A stretch of DNA of 17,709 nt from assembly GCA_945866505.1 (NCBI GenBank), contig CAMBHH010000055.1:1-17709 (forward strand). The letters run 5' to 3'. Numbering within the stretch: the stretch's first letter is position 1; each line of letters starts with the position of its first letter. A model generated the notes under the pieces. It was given only the letters and a program-made list of their open reading frames with translations, was not told where the DNA came from and ran no database searches. Below, one piece after another: positions 1-6,020 of the stretch. The translations under genes were made by a program, and so were the position numbers. The stretch is from Flavobacterium psychrophilum (GTDB taxonomy: Bacteria > Bacteroidota > Bacteroidia > Flavobacteriales > Flavobacteriaceae).

Positions 1-128
1 CCAATCATGGATAAGTCTGGCACTAGAATGAGAACCAAAAACCACCACCAAGCAAAATCTAACTGGTTAAAAAGATAAATCCCAAAAAGGAACAATCCAA
101 ATTCTTCGAGTTTAATAACTGTTTTCAT
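1..128 (-). CDS. DUF4260-like membrane protein (5' part only)
   Basis: The reading frame starts at an ATG on the minus strand (128-126) and runs off the window edge, so only the first 42 residues are visible. They begin MKTVIKLEEFG and continue as a hydrophobic stretch rich in Phe, Leu and Ile, containing a WWWF run and then a VPDLSM motif. This resembles my recollection of the N-terminus of DUF4260 family proteins, small multi-pass membrane proteins of unknown function. The start overlaps the stop of the upstream GNAT gene by one base (TGATG), which implies co-transcription and translational coupling. The family call rests on a short N-terminus and is moderate; the existence of a coding frame is more certain. 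Confidence 0.6.
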   Translation of the reverse strand, partial: MKTVIKLEEFGLFLFGIYLFNQLDFAWWWFLVLILVPDLSMI

Positions 129-526
129 CACACTATTTTTTCCATCATTTTTTCTGGGTGCGCCAATGCCTTAAAACCAAATTTCTCATATAAAAAGTGA
201 GCATCAGATGTGGCCAATCTCCATATTTTCACCTCCTTCAAAACAGGTTCATTCATCATTGCATCAATTAAAATAGAAGAATAGCCGTTTCCTCGATATT
301 CTTCAGCAATAAAAACATCCATCAAATAGGCGAGAACCACATAATCTGTAATCACTCTTGCAAAACCTATTTGGACATCATTCAAATAAATTCCAAAACA
401 AACGGAACTGTCAATCGTGGTTTGCACTTCTTCGATAGTTCTTCCGGCTGCCCAATAAATATCTTTCAAAAAATCTTGAATGAAAGGAATGTTGAGTTTC
501 GTTTTATCGGTTGAGGTTGTAATCAT
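128..526 (-). CDS. GNAT family N-acetyltransferase
   Basis: This 132-residue protein is a single GNAT domain, predicted to transfer an acetyl group from acetyl-CoA to an amine of unknown identity in the cytoplasm. The acetyl-CoA pyrophosphate-binding motif A is clear at about residues 70-91, with R78-G79-N80-G81 fitting the R/Q-x-x-G-x-G/A pattern just after strand beta4 (YLMDVFI). The closing YEKFGF motif at 113-118 is typical of the last helix and strand. Length is normal for a minimal GNAT. The gene is followed with a 1-base overlap by the DUF4260-like gene and is preceded, only 10 bases upstream of its ATG, by the left palindrome of the GIY-YIG element. That element may therefore have displaced its original promoter. 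Substrate cannot be inferred. Confidence 0.88.
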   Translation of the reverse strand: MITTSTDKTKLNIPFIQDFLKDIYWAAGRTIEEVQTTIDSSVCFGIYLNDVQIGFARVITDYVVLAYLMDVFIAEEYRGNGYSSILIDAMMNEPVLKEVKIWRLATSDAHFLYEKFGFKALAHPEKMMEKIV

Positions 527-535
527 ATTCTTTTA

Positions 536-554
536 TGCTGAATTTATTTCAGCA
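536..554. repeat. Left palindrome of GIY-YIG element
   Basis: A perfect inverted repeat, TGCTGAA, a 5-base loop TTTAT, then TTCAGCA. It is followed on the plus strand by TCT. A second copy with the same 7-5-7 geometry and the same trailing TCT sits at 874-892 on the opposite strand, so the two copies face inward around the GIY-YIG frame. The loops differ between the copies while the stems are identical. Confidence 0.85.
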
Positions 555-568
555 TCTCACCTTGAGAT
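554..568. repeat. Second hairpin abutting the left palindrome
   Basis: ATCTCA-CCT-TGAGAT is a perfect 6-bp inverted repeat with a 3-base loop. It lies directly inside the left palindrome and just after the GIY-YIG stop codon (573-571). With the palindrome it makes a double hairpin at the 3' end of the element, which could act as an RNA structure or as a recognition site. There is no long T-run, so it does not look like a standard terminator. Confidence 0.6.
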
Positions 569-570
569 AC

Positions 571-858
571 TTATAGATATGTGTATAAATCTTTTAACTC
601 AGGATTTGAAAATTTTGCTAAATTCCATTTCCAATCTTTATGCCTATTTTTTAATTGTTTTTCTCTTTTAAAAGCATCACTAAAATCATCAAATTCTTCA
701 AAGTATATTAAAATTGTTGCGTTGTACTTTTTTGTAAAAGCAGCACCGGTTCCATTACGATGACAATCAATCCTGTTTTTGAGATTTTTACTCGCGCCAA
801 CGTATAAAACGGTACAGTTTTTATTTGTTAGAATAAAGTAAATCCCTTTTCCATAAAT
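571..858 (-). CDS. GIY-YIG nuclease family protein, no standard start codon
   Basis: Reading the minus strand gives a small GIY-YIG endonuclease domain of about 95 residues, ending in TAA at 573-571. Counting from the ATT codon at 858-856, the landmarks are G5-I6-Y7, Y19-V20-G21, the active-site R29, H33, and the metal-binding E66 in a KREKQLK motif. The Trp/Lys-rich tail (DWKWNLAKF) is typical of the short YhbQ/UPF0213-like subfamily, which averages 80-100 residues. All expected catalytic positions are present, so the domain looks intact. The frame stays open back to a TAA at 957-955 but contains no ATG, GTG, TTG or CTG. Either a rare start (ATT at 858 or 897) is used, translation enters from hemW (this is the -1 frame of hemW), or the start was lost. 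The given 5' end is provisional. Palindromes flank the gene on both sides. Confidence 0.72.
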   Translation of the reverse strand: MYGKGIYFILTNKNCTVLYVGASKNLKNRIDCHRNGTGAAFTKKYNATILIYFEEFDDFSDAFKREKQLKNRHKDWKWNLAKFSNPELKDLYTYL

Positions 859-873
859 TTTAAGATTAAAAGA

Positions 874-892
874 TGCTGAAACTAGTTCAGCA
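874..892. repeat. Right palindrome of GIY-YIG element, overlapping hemW stop
   Basis: TGCTGAA, loop ACTAG, TTCAGCA: the same 7-bp stem and 5-base loop geometry as 536-554. Read on the minus strand it is followed by TCT, as in the left copy, so the two copies are inverted relative to each other. On the minus strand the palindrome encodes the end of the last Met codon, the Leu and Asn codons and the TAG stop (884-882) of hemW. It is also read through in another frame by the open GIY-YIG frame. Confidence 0.85.
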
Positions 893-2039
893 TAAATAAA
901 TCTGAAGCAATCCCATCGGTCAAAAATTTTCCTTTTTTGGTTGTTTTTAAAATGTTATCTTCAATAAAAAGAAATCCATCATCAATAAATTTCTGGAATT
1001 GTTTTTGCAAATAAACTAAAAATTCATTTCCGAATTCTTGTTCAATTCTATCTATAGAAACGCCCCAAATGGTTCGCAAACCTGTCATGATGTATTCGTT
1101 ATAACGATCGGTTTGGGTTAAAATTTCAATTTCGTTGGGTAATTTATTATCCTCCATTGATTTCAAATAAATGGAATTATTCGAAACATTCCAACTGCGC
1201 GAAATTCCGTTATAACTATGTGCCGATGGTCCAATGCCAATGTACTTTTTCCCCAACCAATAAGCCGAATTATTCTTCGAAAAATAATTCTCTTTCCCGA
1301 AATTCGACAATTCATAATGGATAAAACCATTCTTTTCAAGGGTTTCGACCAAAATTTGAAAATGTTCTTCTGCAACTTCATCTTTGGGTTTGTCAATTTT
1401 TCCGGTTTGAATGAGTTTGCTTAAAGCCGTTTTAGGTTCCACGGTCAGGGCATAACTTGAAATGTGCGGAATGCCAAAAGACAAAGCGGTTTCTATATTA
1501 TGTTTCCACTTTTCGTTGCTCATTTGCTTTACCTGTTCGCCATTCTGTTTCGGGTCAGGAATTCCATACATCAAATCAAGGGAGATATTATCAAAATATT
1601 TTGTAGCAAATTCTAAACATTTTTTAGCTTCTTCCGAATTATGAGCGCGATTCATCATCGTTAAATCTTCTTCAAAAAACGACTGAATCCCGATACTTAA
1701 ACGGTTAATTGGACTGTTTGATAATTCGATAATTCGTTCTTTGGATAAATCATCCGGATTGGCTTCAATCGTAATTTCTGGGTTTACTGCAACTTTGTAA
1801 TTTTCATAAACCGCATCAATCAAAAATTGTATTTCGTTAGTTGTCAAAACACTTGGAGTTCCTCCACCGAAATAAATGGTTTCTACTGCTTCATCTTTAA
1901 ACTCAATTTTTCGCAATTCTATTTCTTTGGCCAAAGCCAAAACCATATCCTCTTTTTTCTTCATTGAAGTCGAAAAATGAAAGTCGCAATAATGACAAGC
2001 TTGCTTGCAAAAAGGAATATGAATGTAGATACCGCTCAT
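882..2039 (-). CDS. hemW: HemW-like radical SAM protein (heme chaperone family)
   Basis: This is a 385-residue radical SAM protein of the HemN/HemW family. The [4Fe-4S]-binding CxxxCxxC motif is C11, C15, C18, directly after the family start [10 protein letters not shown]. Position 20 is Phe, where true HemN coproporphyrinogen dehydrogenases carry a further Cys; this marks the HemW branch, which is known to bind heme and act in heme trafficking rather than oxidise coproporphyrinogen. The GGGTPS SAM-binding motif follows at about residues 58-63, and the C-terminal HemN-like domain is complete in length. The gene starts inside the stop region of ruvC with an ATGA overlap (2036-2039), implying a coupled ruvC-hemW transcript. 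Its last codons and TAG stop lie in a palindrome of the adjacent GIY-YIG element, so the C-terminus (FMLN) may be repeat-derived. Confidence 0.93.
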   Translation of the reverse strand: MSGIYIHIPFCKQACHYCDFHFSTSMKKKEDMVLALAKEIELRKIEFKDEAVETIYFGGGTPSVLTTNEIQFLIDAVYENYKVAVNPEITIEANPDDLSKERIIELSNSPINRLSIGIQSFFEEDLTMMNRAHNSEEAKKCLEFATKYFDNISLDLMYGIPDPKQNGEQVKQMSNEKWKHNIETALSFGIPHISSYALTVEPKTALSKLIQTGKIDKPKDEVAEEHFQILVETLEKNGFIHYELSNFGKENYFSKNNSAYWLGKKYIGIGPSAHSYNGISRSWNVSNNSIYLKSMEDNKLPNEIEILTQTDRYNEYIMTGLRTIWGVSIDRIEQEFGNEFLVYLQKQFQKFIDDGFLFIEDNILKTTKKGKFLTDGIASDLFMLN

Positions 2040-2590
2040 TTTTTAACTCGTTCCTCATTTTGTTTCACAAAAGCATCCCAACCGGTATAACTTTTCGCAC
2101 CAACGACTTTTCCAGAATTGAAAAAATGACAGACTGCAGCCGCCAAGCCATCAGTTGAATCGAGATTTTTAGGAAGTTCTTTTAAGCCTAATAATTGTTG
2201 GAGCATTTTGGCTACTTGTTCCTTACTGGCATTTCCATTGCCGGTAATGGCCATTTTTATTTTCTTGGGTTCGTATTCGGTGATGGGAATATCTCTCGAA
2301 AGTCCCGCTGCCATCGCCACACCTTGAGCTCTTCCCAACTTCAGCATCGATTGTACGTTTTTACCAAAGAAGGGCGCCTCAATCGCAATTTCGTCTGGAT
2401 TGTGGGTGTCGATTAACTCGATGGTACGTTCGAAAATGATTTTCAGCTTTTGATAGTGGTTGTCGTATTTAGACAATTGCAATTCATTGAGTTGAATAAA
2501 ATGCATATTCTTTCCGACTACTTTTATGATTCCGAAACCCATTATGGTAGTTCCTGGGTCAATTCCTAATATGATGCGTTCGTTTGCCAA
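2036..2590 (-). CDS. ruvC: Holliday junction resolvase RuvC
   Basis: RuvC cuts Holliday junctions in the RuvABC pathway of recombination and repair. The 184-residue protein begins with the canonical [10 protein letters not shown] strand, giving the first catalytic Asp at D11. The second acidic residue is E71 in AIEAPFF, and the C-terminal acidic pair is D144 and D147 in [13 protein letters not shown], with the helix His at 155. These match the D-E-D-D metal-binding set of the family. The tail beyond about residue 160 is a short basic extension. The gene overlaps hemW by 4 bases. Upstream, across a divergent spacer with a 33-bp palindrome, lies the flippase/glycosyltransferase pair. Identification is secure from the motif set and length. 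Confidence 0.96.
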   Translation of the reverse strand: MANERIILGIDPGTTIMGFGIIKVVGKNMHFIQLNELQLSKYDNHYQKLKIIFERTIELIDTHNPDEIAIEAPFFGKNVQSMLKLGRAQGVAMAAGLSRDIPITEYEPKKIKMAITGNGNASKEQVAKMLQQLLGLKELPKNLDSTDGLAAAVCHFFNSGKVVGAKSYTGWDAFVKQNEERVKK

Positions 2591-2605
2591 TTTTCTCTAT
2601 TTATC

Positions 2606-2638
2606 AAACCTTATAGGTTTTTAAAACCTATGAGGTTT
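2606..2638. repeat. 33-bp palindrome in a divergent intergenic region
   Basis: Two 16-base arms (2606-2621 and 2623-2638) surround one central T. The inner 19 bases (ATAGGTTTT-T-AAAACCTAT) are a perfect palindrome. The full arms match except at one pair (T2612 opposite G2632), which would be a G-U pair in RNA. It lies between the divergent ruvC and flippase-like genes, so it is not placed as a terminator for either. It could be an operator, or a dispersed palindromic repeat of the kind common in Flavobacterium spacers. Confidence 0.8.
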
Positions 2639-2672
2639 CTTAAACTTGTAGATTTTATGTTCCTTTGCAAGT

Positions 2673-3599
2673 ATGATTTCAATTCCTCACAAAGCTAAAC
2701 AATTCCTTGTACTTCTAATCAAACTTTTGATTGTTGGCGGTGCATTTTATTTTATTTACAACCAATTGGCGAATAACGACAAACTAGATTGGGAGAAATT
2801 CATCATCCTTTTCAAAAAAAACCAGTCGGTTGCTGGTATCAGTTTTATCTTGTTGTTGAGTGTTTTGAATCGGTTTTTCGAAATTTTGAAATGGCAGAAT
2901 CTAGCTCAAGTTGTAAAGCCCATTTCTAAAAGTGAAGCTACAAAACAAGTTCTTTCGGCATTAACTTTGGGCGTTTTTACACCGGTTGGCGTTGGCGAAT
3001 ATGCAGGAAAAGCATTGTATTTTTCTAAAAAAGAGACTAAAAAAATTATTTTTCTGAATTTAATATGCAATGGAATCCAAATTGTAGCTACTGGGTTATT
3101 TGGTATTCTTGGAATGATGCTGTTAGGATATTGGCTTTGGAGTTTTGGAATAATAGTTTTTACAATTGCTTTTTTGGCGTTTTCCTATTTTTCAAAGAAC
3201 ATCAAAATAAAAGGATATTCTATTGAAGATTTGCTGCTGAAAATTAGTGAAATTCCGAAGAAAATTCACCGTAAGAACCTGATTTTAGGGTTTTGCCGTT
3301 ATTTGGTTTTTTCGCATCAATATTATTTTTTGTTCTTGGCATTTGATGTAGATTTGTCATATATAACTTTAATGTCAACAATTACAACCGTCTATTTTTT
3401 AGCTTCAGTTGTACCAAGTTTTCAGTTTTTAGATTTTGCTTTAAAGGGAAGTTTATCCATTTATTTCTTTGGATTACTTGCTGTAAATGAATGGATAGTG
3501 ATTTTTATAAGCTCATTAATGTGGTTTTTAAACGTAGTTTTACCTGTTATTATTGGTAGCTATTATGTGATGAGTTTCAAAACTAAAATAGCACAATGA
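2673..3599 (+). CDS. Flippase-like integral membrane protein (LPG synthase TM/UPF0104 family)
   Basis: This 308-residue polytopic membrane protein has about seven or eight hydrophobic segments, beginning at residues 10-28 (LVLLIKLLIVGGAFYFIYN). It contains a PVGVGEYAGKA motif at roughly residues 103-113, the conserved signature of the membrane domain shared with lysylphosphatidylglycerol synthases and YbhN-like proteins. The catalytic synthase domain of MprF is absent, so this is the stand-alone form, proposed in the family to move lipid-linked substrates across the inner membrane. It overlaps the following glycosyltransferase by 4 bases (ATGA at 3596-3599), a strong hint that the two act together on a lipid-linked glycan or glycolipid. 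The substrate cannot be read from sequence. Confidence 0.82.
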   Translation: MISIPHKAKQFLVLLIKLLIVGGAFYFIYNQLANNDKLDWEKFIILFKKNQSVAGISFILLLSVLNRFFEILKWQNLAQVVKPISKSEATKQVLSALTLGVFTPVGVGEYAGKALYFSKKETKKIIFLNLICNGIQIVATGLFGILGMMLLGYWLWSFGIIVFTIAFLAFSYFSKNIKIKGYSIEDLLLKISEIPKKIHRKNLILGFCRYLVFSHQYYFLFLAFDVDLSYITLMSTITTVYFLASVVPSFQFLDFALKGSLSIYFFGLLAVNEWIVIFISSLMWFLNVVLPVIIGSYYVMSFKTKIAQ

Positions 3600-4693
3600 T
3601 TCTTGTTTTATACCTAATCATTGCAATATATTGCCTGGCAATGGTTGCTCTTATTTATGGATTTACCAAAGTTAATTCCTTTGATTATTTAGGGCTAAAG
3701 CCAAAAACCAAATTCTCGATTGTAGTTCCTTTTCGGAATGAAGATGAAAATTTGCCAAAGCTTTTAGATAGTTTTTCAAAACTGAATTATCCGAATGATT
3801 TGTTTGAAGTTATTTTGGTTGATGATGCTTCAGATTTAAGATTTCAGATTAATGATTTTAAATTTCAGATTTCGTTAATTGACAATATTCGGGTTTCGAA
3901 TTCGCCAAAGAAAGATGCAATTTCAACAGCAATTCAAAGTGTAAATAATGATTGGATTATCACAACCGATGCAGATTGTGTGGTTAGTAAAAACTGGTTA
4001 TTAGCATTGGACAATTACATTCAACTGCATCCTGTTTCGATGATTGCTGGCGCTGTTTCTTATAATTGTAAAGATTCTTTTTTGCATCATTTTCAGCAAT
4101 TGGATTTGGCGAGTTTACAAGGTGCCACTATTGGAAGTTTTGGACTAAAAAAAGGTTTTATGTGCAATGGAGCCAACTTTGCGTATGCAAAATCGCTTTT
4201 TCAAGAACTGAATGGTTTCGAAGGAAATGACAACATTGCTAGTGGCGACGATGTTTTTTTGCTACAGAAAGCGATTGCAAAATTTTCTCAAAAAGTTCAT
4301 TATTTAAAATCTGAAAATAACATTGTAATCACAAAGCCTTTGGACGATTGGAAATCCTTATTTTATCAAAGAGTCCGTTGGGCTTCGAAAACGGGTTCGT
4401 ATCAAAGTGGTTTTGGAAAAGGATTGGGATTGATAGTTTTTGGTGGAAATTTTGCTTGGGTGCTGGGTTTTGGGTTTTGGGTTTTCAGTTTTATTCCGTT
4501 TCCAAATATCATTTTGTTGTTACTTTTGAAATTTTTTGCTGATTCGATTCTGATTTATAAAGCAACTCGTTTCTTAACCCAAATGAGAATGCATTATTTG
4601 CTTTTAAGCAGCGTATTCTATCCCTTTTTTAGCGTGAGCGTGGCTTTGTATTCCTTGTTTGGAAAATATGAATGGAAAGGAAGACGATTTTAG
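3596..4693 (+). CDS. Family 2 glycosyltransferase, membrane-associated
   Basis: This 365-residue processive-type GT2 enzyme has an N-terminal membrane helix (residues 1-22), a GT-A domain and C-terminal hydrophobic segments from about residue 277. The key motifs are FSIVVPFRNEDENLP (40-54), the nucleotide-sugar-binding V-D-D at 75-77, D-A-D at 125-127, G-D-D at 217-219 carrying the likely catalytic Asp, and QRVRW at 258-262. All are intact. Two stretches are unusual. Residues 80-93 are encoded by six degenerate heptanucleotide repeats giving two D-aromatic/Leu-basic-FQI units, right after the VDD strand. Residues about 290-296 (GFGFWVF) are encoded by three exact GGGTTTT heptamers. Both insertions are multiples of 21 bases and keep the frame. 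It is translationally coupled to the flippase-like gene. Confidence 0.92.
   Translation: MILVLYLIIAIYCLAMVALIYGFTKVNSFDYLGLKPKTKFSIVVPFRNEDENLPKLLDSFSKLNYPNDLFEVILVDDASDLRFQINDFKFQISLIDNIRVSNSPKKDAISTAIQSVNNDWIITTDADCVVSKNWLLALDNYIQLHPVSMIAGAVSYNCKDSFLHHFQQLDLASLQGATIGSFGLKKGFMCNGANFAYAKSLFQELNGFEGNDNIASGDDVFLLQKAIAKFSQKVHYLKSENNIVITKPLDDWKSLFYQRVRWASKTGSYQSGFGKGLGLIVFGGNFAWVLGFGFWVFSFIPFPNIILLLLLKFFADSILIYKATRFLTQMRMHYLLLSSVFYPFFSVSVALYSLFGKYEWKGRRF
3833..3874 (+). repeat. In-frame heptanucleotide array within the glycosyltransferase
   Basis: Six consecutive degenerate heptamers: GATTTAA, GATTTCA, GATTAAT, GATTTTA, AATTTCA, GATTTCG. They can also be read as two 21-base repeats (16 of the first 18 bases identical), giving the peptides DLRFQIN and DFKFQIS. 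The best unit, GATTTCA, is a rotation of the reverse complement of TCTGAAA, which is tandemly repeated at 11019-11046. Confidence 0.75.
4465..4485 (+). repeat. Three GGGTTTT heptamers in the glycosyltransferase
   Basis: GGGTTTT occurs three times in perfect tandem (21 bases, 7 codons), encoding a Gly/Phe/Trp/Val-rich hydrophobic stretch within a membrane segment. The period matches the other heptamer arrays in the window. Confidence 0.8.
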
Positions 4694-4706
4694 ATTTCAA
4701 AAAACC

Positions 4707-4784
4707 TAGCCCAGATAGTAGTGGAAATCCTTTATGTTTTTTCTTTAAAACATAAAGATTGCAACGGATAGCTGGAAAAAGCTA
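4707..4784. ncRNA. Candidate structured RNA element (possibly Flavo-1-like)
   Basis: The spacer between two convergent genes folds into nested helices. An 11-bp perfect hairpin lies at 4730-4740/4747-4757 (CTTTATGTTTT with AAAACATAAAG, loop TTCTTT). It is enclosed by internal-loop sequences containing AGATAG and GGATAG, then by CCAG (4711-4714) paired with CTGG (4772-4775) and TAGC (4707-4710) paired with GCTA (4781-4784). From memory, a similar repeated element (AGCCCCGATAG ... GGATAGCGGG) is widespread in Flavobacteriia spacers. The change from CCCG/CGGG there to CCAG/CTGG here would be compensatory. Whether this is Rfam Flavo-1 cannot be confirmed here. Strand is uncertain; written on the plus strand. 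Confidence 0.5.
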
Positions 4785-4793
4785 CTAAAGAAA

Positions 4794-5276
4794 CTATTCT
4801 ACTTTAAGAATAACAGGTAAAATAAACTGAGTCTTTACAGGAATTCCTCTTTTTATTGCTGGATTTATTTTTGGGAATCCAACCAAACGAGCTTTGAGTA
4901 TGCTATCGATTTTTATGGTATCGTAGGCAACGGAATCTTTAGGGAATAATGGCTCGAATATTATTCGTGAGTTGGGATAAACCGTTACTTTCACTTCGAT
5001 TGTATCTAATTCAGGATAAAGAACCGAAAGGGTATCAACACTTAGTTTGTATTGAATTAGCTGTGTCATATATTCAAAAAAACACTGTTGCCGCTCGGTT
5101 ATATTTTCGATTTTTTCGCATTCAGCAACTGATGGATATTCGTCGACTTCCTTCCAATTGATGGCTTTCAATTCCTTTTGCAGCAATTCTTTTTCTGATG
5201 GCACTTGCTTGTCGAAGTACTGACAGGAATTAAAAAGTAGTGGTAAAAAAAGTAATATTAGAATAATTTTCCTCAT
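4794..5276 (-). CDS. Putative lipoprotein with TonB-C-terminus-like end
   Basis: The chosen start is the ATG at 5276-5274, giving 160 residues beginning MRKIILILLFLPLLFNSC. This is a lipoprotein signal with the lipidated Cys at position 18. An upstream in-frame ATG at 5336 would put 20 residues before the signal and is unlikely. The mature part has a Glu/Lys-rich region with a C-x10-C pair (C34 and C45), and ends with VGFPKINPAIKRGIPVKTQF, which resembles the C-terminal domain of Bacteroidota TonB-family proteins (PK..PG..RG..V...F.L). No TonB membrane anchor or Pro-rich linker is present, so it is not a normal energy transducer. Function is unknown; the protein is probably anchored in the envelope. 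It is divergent from the DUF456 gene. Confidence 0.72.
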   Translation of the reverse strand: MRKIILILLFLPLLFNSCQYFDKQVPSEKELLQKELKAINWKEVDEYPSVAECEKIENITERQQCFFEYMTQLIQYKLSVDTLSVLYPELDTIEVKVTVYPNSRIIFEPLFPKDSVAYDTIKIDSILKARLVGFPKINPAIKRGIPVKTQFILPVILKVE

Positions 5277-5302
5277 ATTCGTAAAAGAAACAAATGCAAT
5301 TT

Positions 5303-5341
5303 TAAATTTGTTTAAAAGTACTGCTTTAATTTTCAAAAATA
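5303..5341. promoter_or_regulatory. Candidate divergent -7 promoter elements
   Basis: TAAATTTG at 5303-5310 (plus) and CAAAAATA at 5334-5341 (TATTTTTG on minus) both fit the Bacteroidota -7 element TAnnTTTG. They would serve the DUF456 gene and the lipoprotein gene respectively. No good -33 TTTG is seen at the right spacing for either, so the call is weak. Confidence 0.3.
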
Positions 5342-5355
5342 CTAAAAAATACTAT

Positions 5356-5856
5356 ATGGATTCATTGCTATTGATTATTGGTTTTATGTTTATAATTAGT
5401 GGCATTTTTGGAAGTTTTATGCCTGTTTTGCCCGGTCCAAGTTTAAGTTGGTTTGGCTTAGTATTGCTGTATTTTACAAATGCAGTTCCAGTAAATTATT
5501 GGATTCTAGGAATTAGTTTGCTTATTACCATTATTATTTCGGTCTTAGATTATGTAATTCCAGCCCAAGGAACCAAGAAATTTGGCGGCAGTTCGTATGG
5601 CGTTTGGGGAACCAATATCGGTTTGATTGTGGGGATTTTTGCACCTATTCCTTTTGGTTTCATTATCGGTCCTTTTGTCGGCGCTTTTATTGGAGAACTT
5701 ATTTATGATTATAAAGACCACGGCCGAGCTTTTAAGGCTGCAACCGGTTCTTTTCTGGGATTTCTAGCTGGAAGTTTTATGAAGTTTGTAATCTGCGTGA
5801 TGTACTTAGGACTTTTTGTTTGGATTGTTTGGGAGAATAAATCAAGGTTTTTCTAG
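5356..5856 (+). CDS. DUF456 family membrane protein
   Basis: From the ATG at 5356 the protein is 166 residues with four or five hydrophobic segments and the sequence features of DUF456: an N-terminal helix followed by FMPVLPGPSLSW, a second pair of helices, then GGSSYGVWGTNIGLIVG and a Gly-rich PIPFGFIIGPFVGAFIGEL helix ahead of a YDYKDHGRAFKAA loop. This is a widespread small membrane family with no established function; the Gly-zipper-like helices suggest tight helix packing. An earlier in-frame ATG at 5308 adds 16 polar/basic residues and overlaps the likely -7 element, so the later start is preferred. The gene stands alone, divergent from the lipoprotein gene and convergent with the amylase gene. 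Confidence 0.85.
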   Translation: MDSLLLIIGFMFIISGIFGSFMPVLPGPSLSWFGLVLLYFTNAVPVNYWILGISLLITIIISVLDYVIPAQGTKKFGGSSYGVWGTNIGLIVGIFAPIPFGFIIGPFVGAFIGELIYDYKDHGRAFKAATGSFLGFLAGSFMKFVICVMYLGLFVWIVWENKSRFF

Positions 5857-5927
5857 GCTTGGATTTACTTTTAAATCAAGTATTGGAAACAAATTTTCGG
5901 CCTTGTATAAAATTCTCATAAAAATCA

Positions 5928-5966
5928 AAAATACCCATCTTATTCAAAAAAACAGATGGGTATTTT
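5928..5966. terminator. Bidirectional terminator between DUF456 and amylase genes
   Basis: A perfect 13-bp stem (AAAATACCCATCT at 5928-5940 and AGATGGGTATTTT at 5954-5966) with a 13-base A-rich loop. A/T runs flank the stem on both sides, fitting termination of the two convergent genes. Confidence 0.85.
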
Positions 5967-6020
5967 ACATTTAAATAATCAAGAATTTTGCAGAAGTAAA
6001 TGACTACAGATATTCATACA

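Noticed and set aside
480..671. Plus-strand reading frame of 63 codons
   Set aside because: It spans the GNAT start, the palindrome and part of the GIY-YIG gene on the opposite strand, so it is a shadow frame.
581..763. Plus-strand reading frame of 60 codons starting MYKSFNSGF
   Set aside because: It is antisense to the GIY-YIG frame, whose minus-strand translation contains all family motifs; the plus frame is low-complexity Phe/Ser/Lys with no recognisable features.
882..2039. Annotation as coproporphyrinogen III dehydrogenase HemN
   Set aside because: The residue after CxxC-D is Phe20 where HemN has a fourth Cys, and the protein is shorter than HemN; HemW fits better.
5308..5355. Longer N-terminus for the DUF456 protein
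   Set aside because: The 16 added residues are Lys-rich and precede the conserved first membrane helix; the ATG at 5356 fits the family start.
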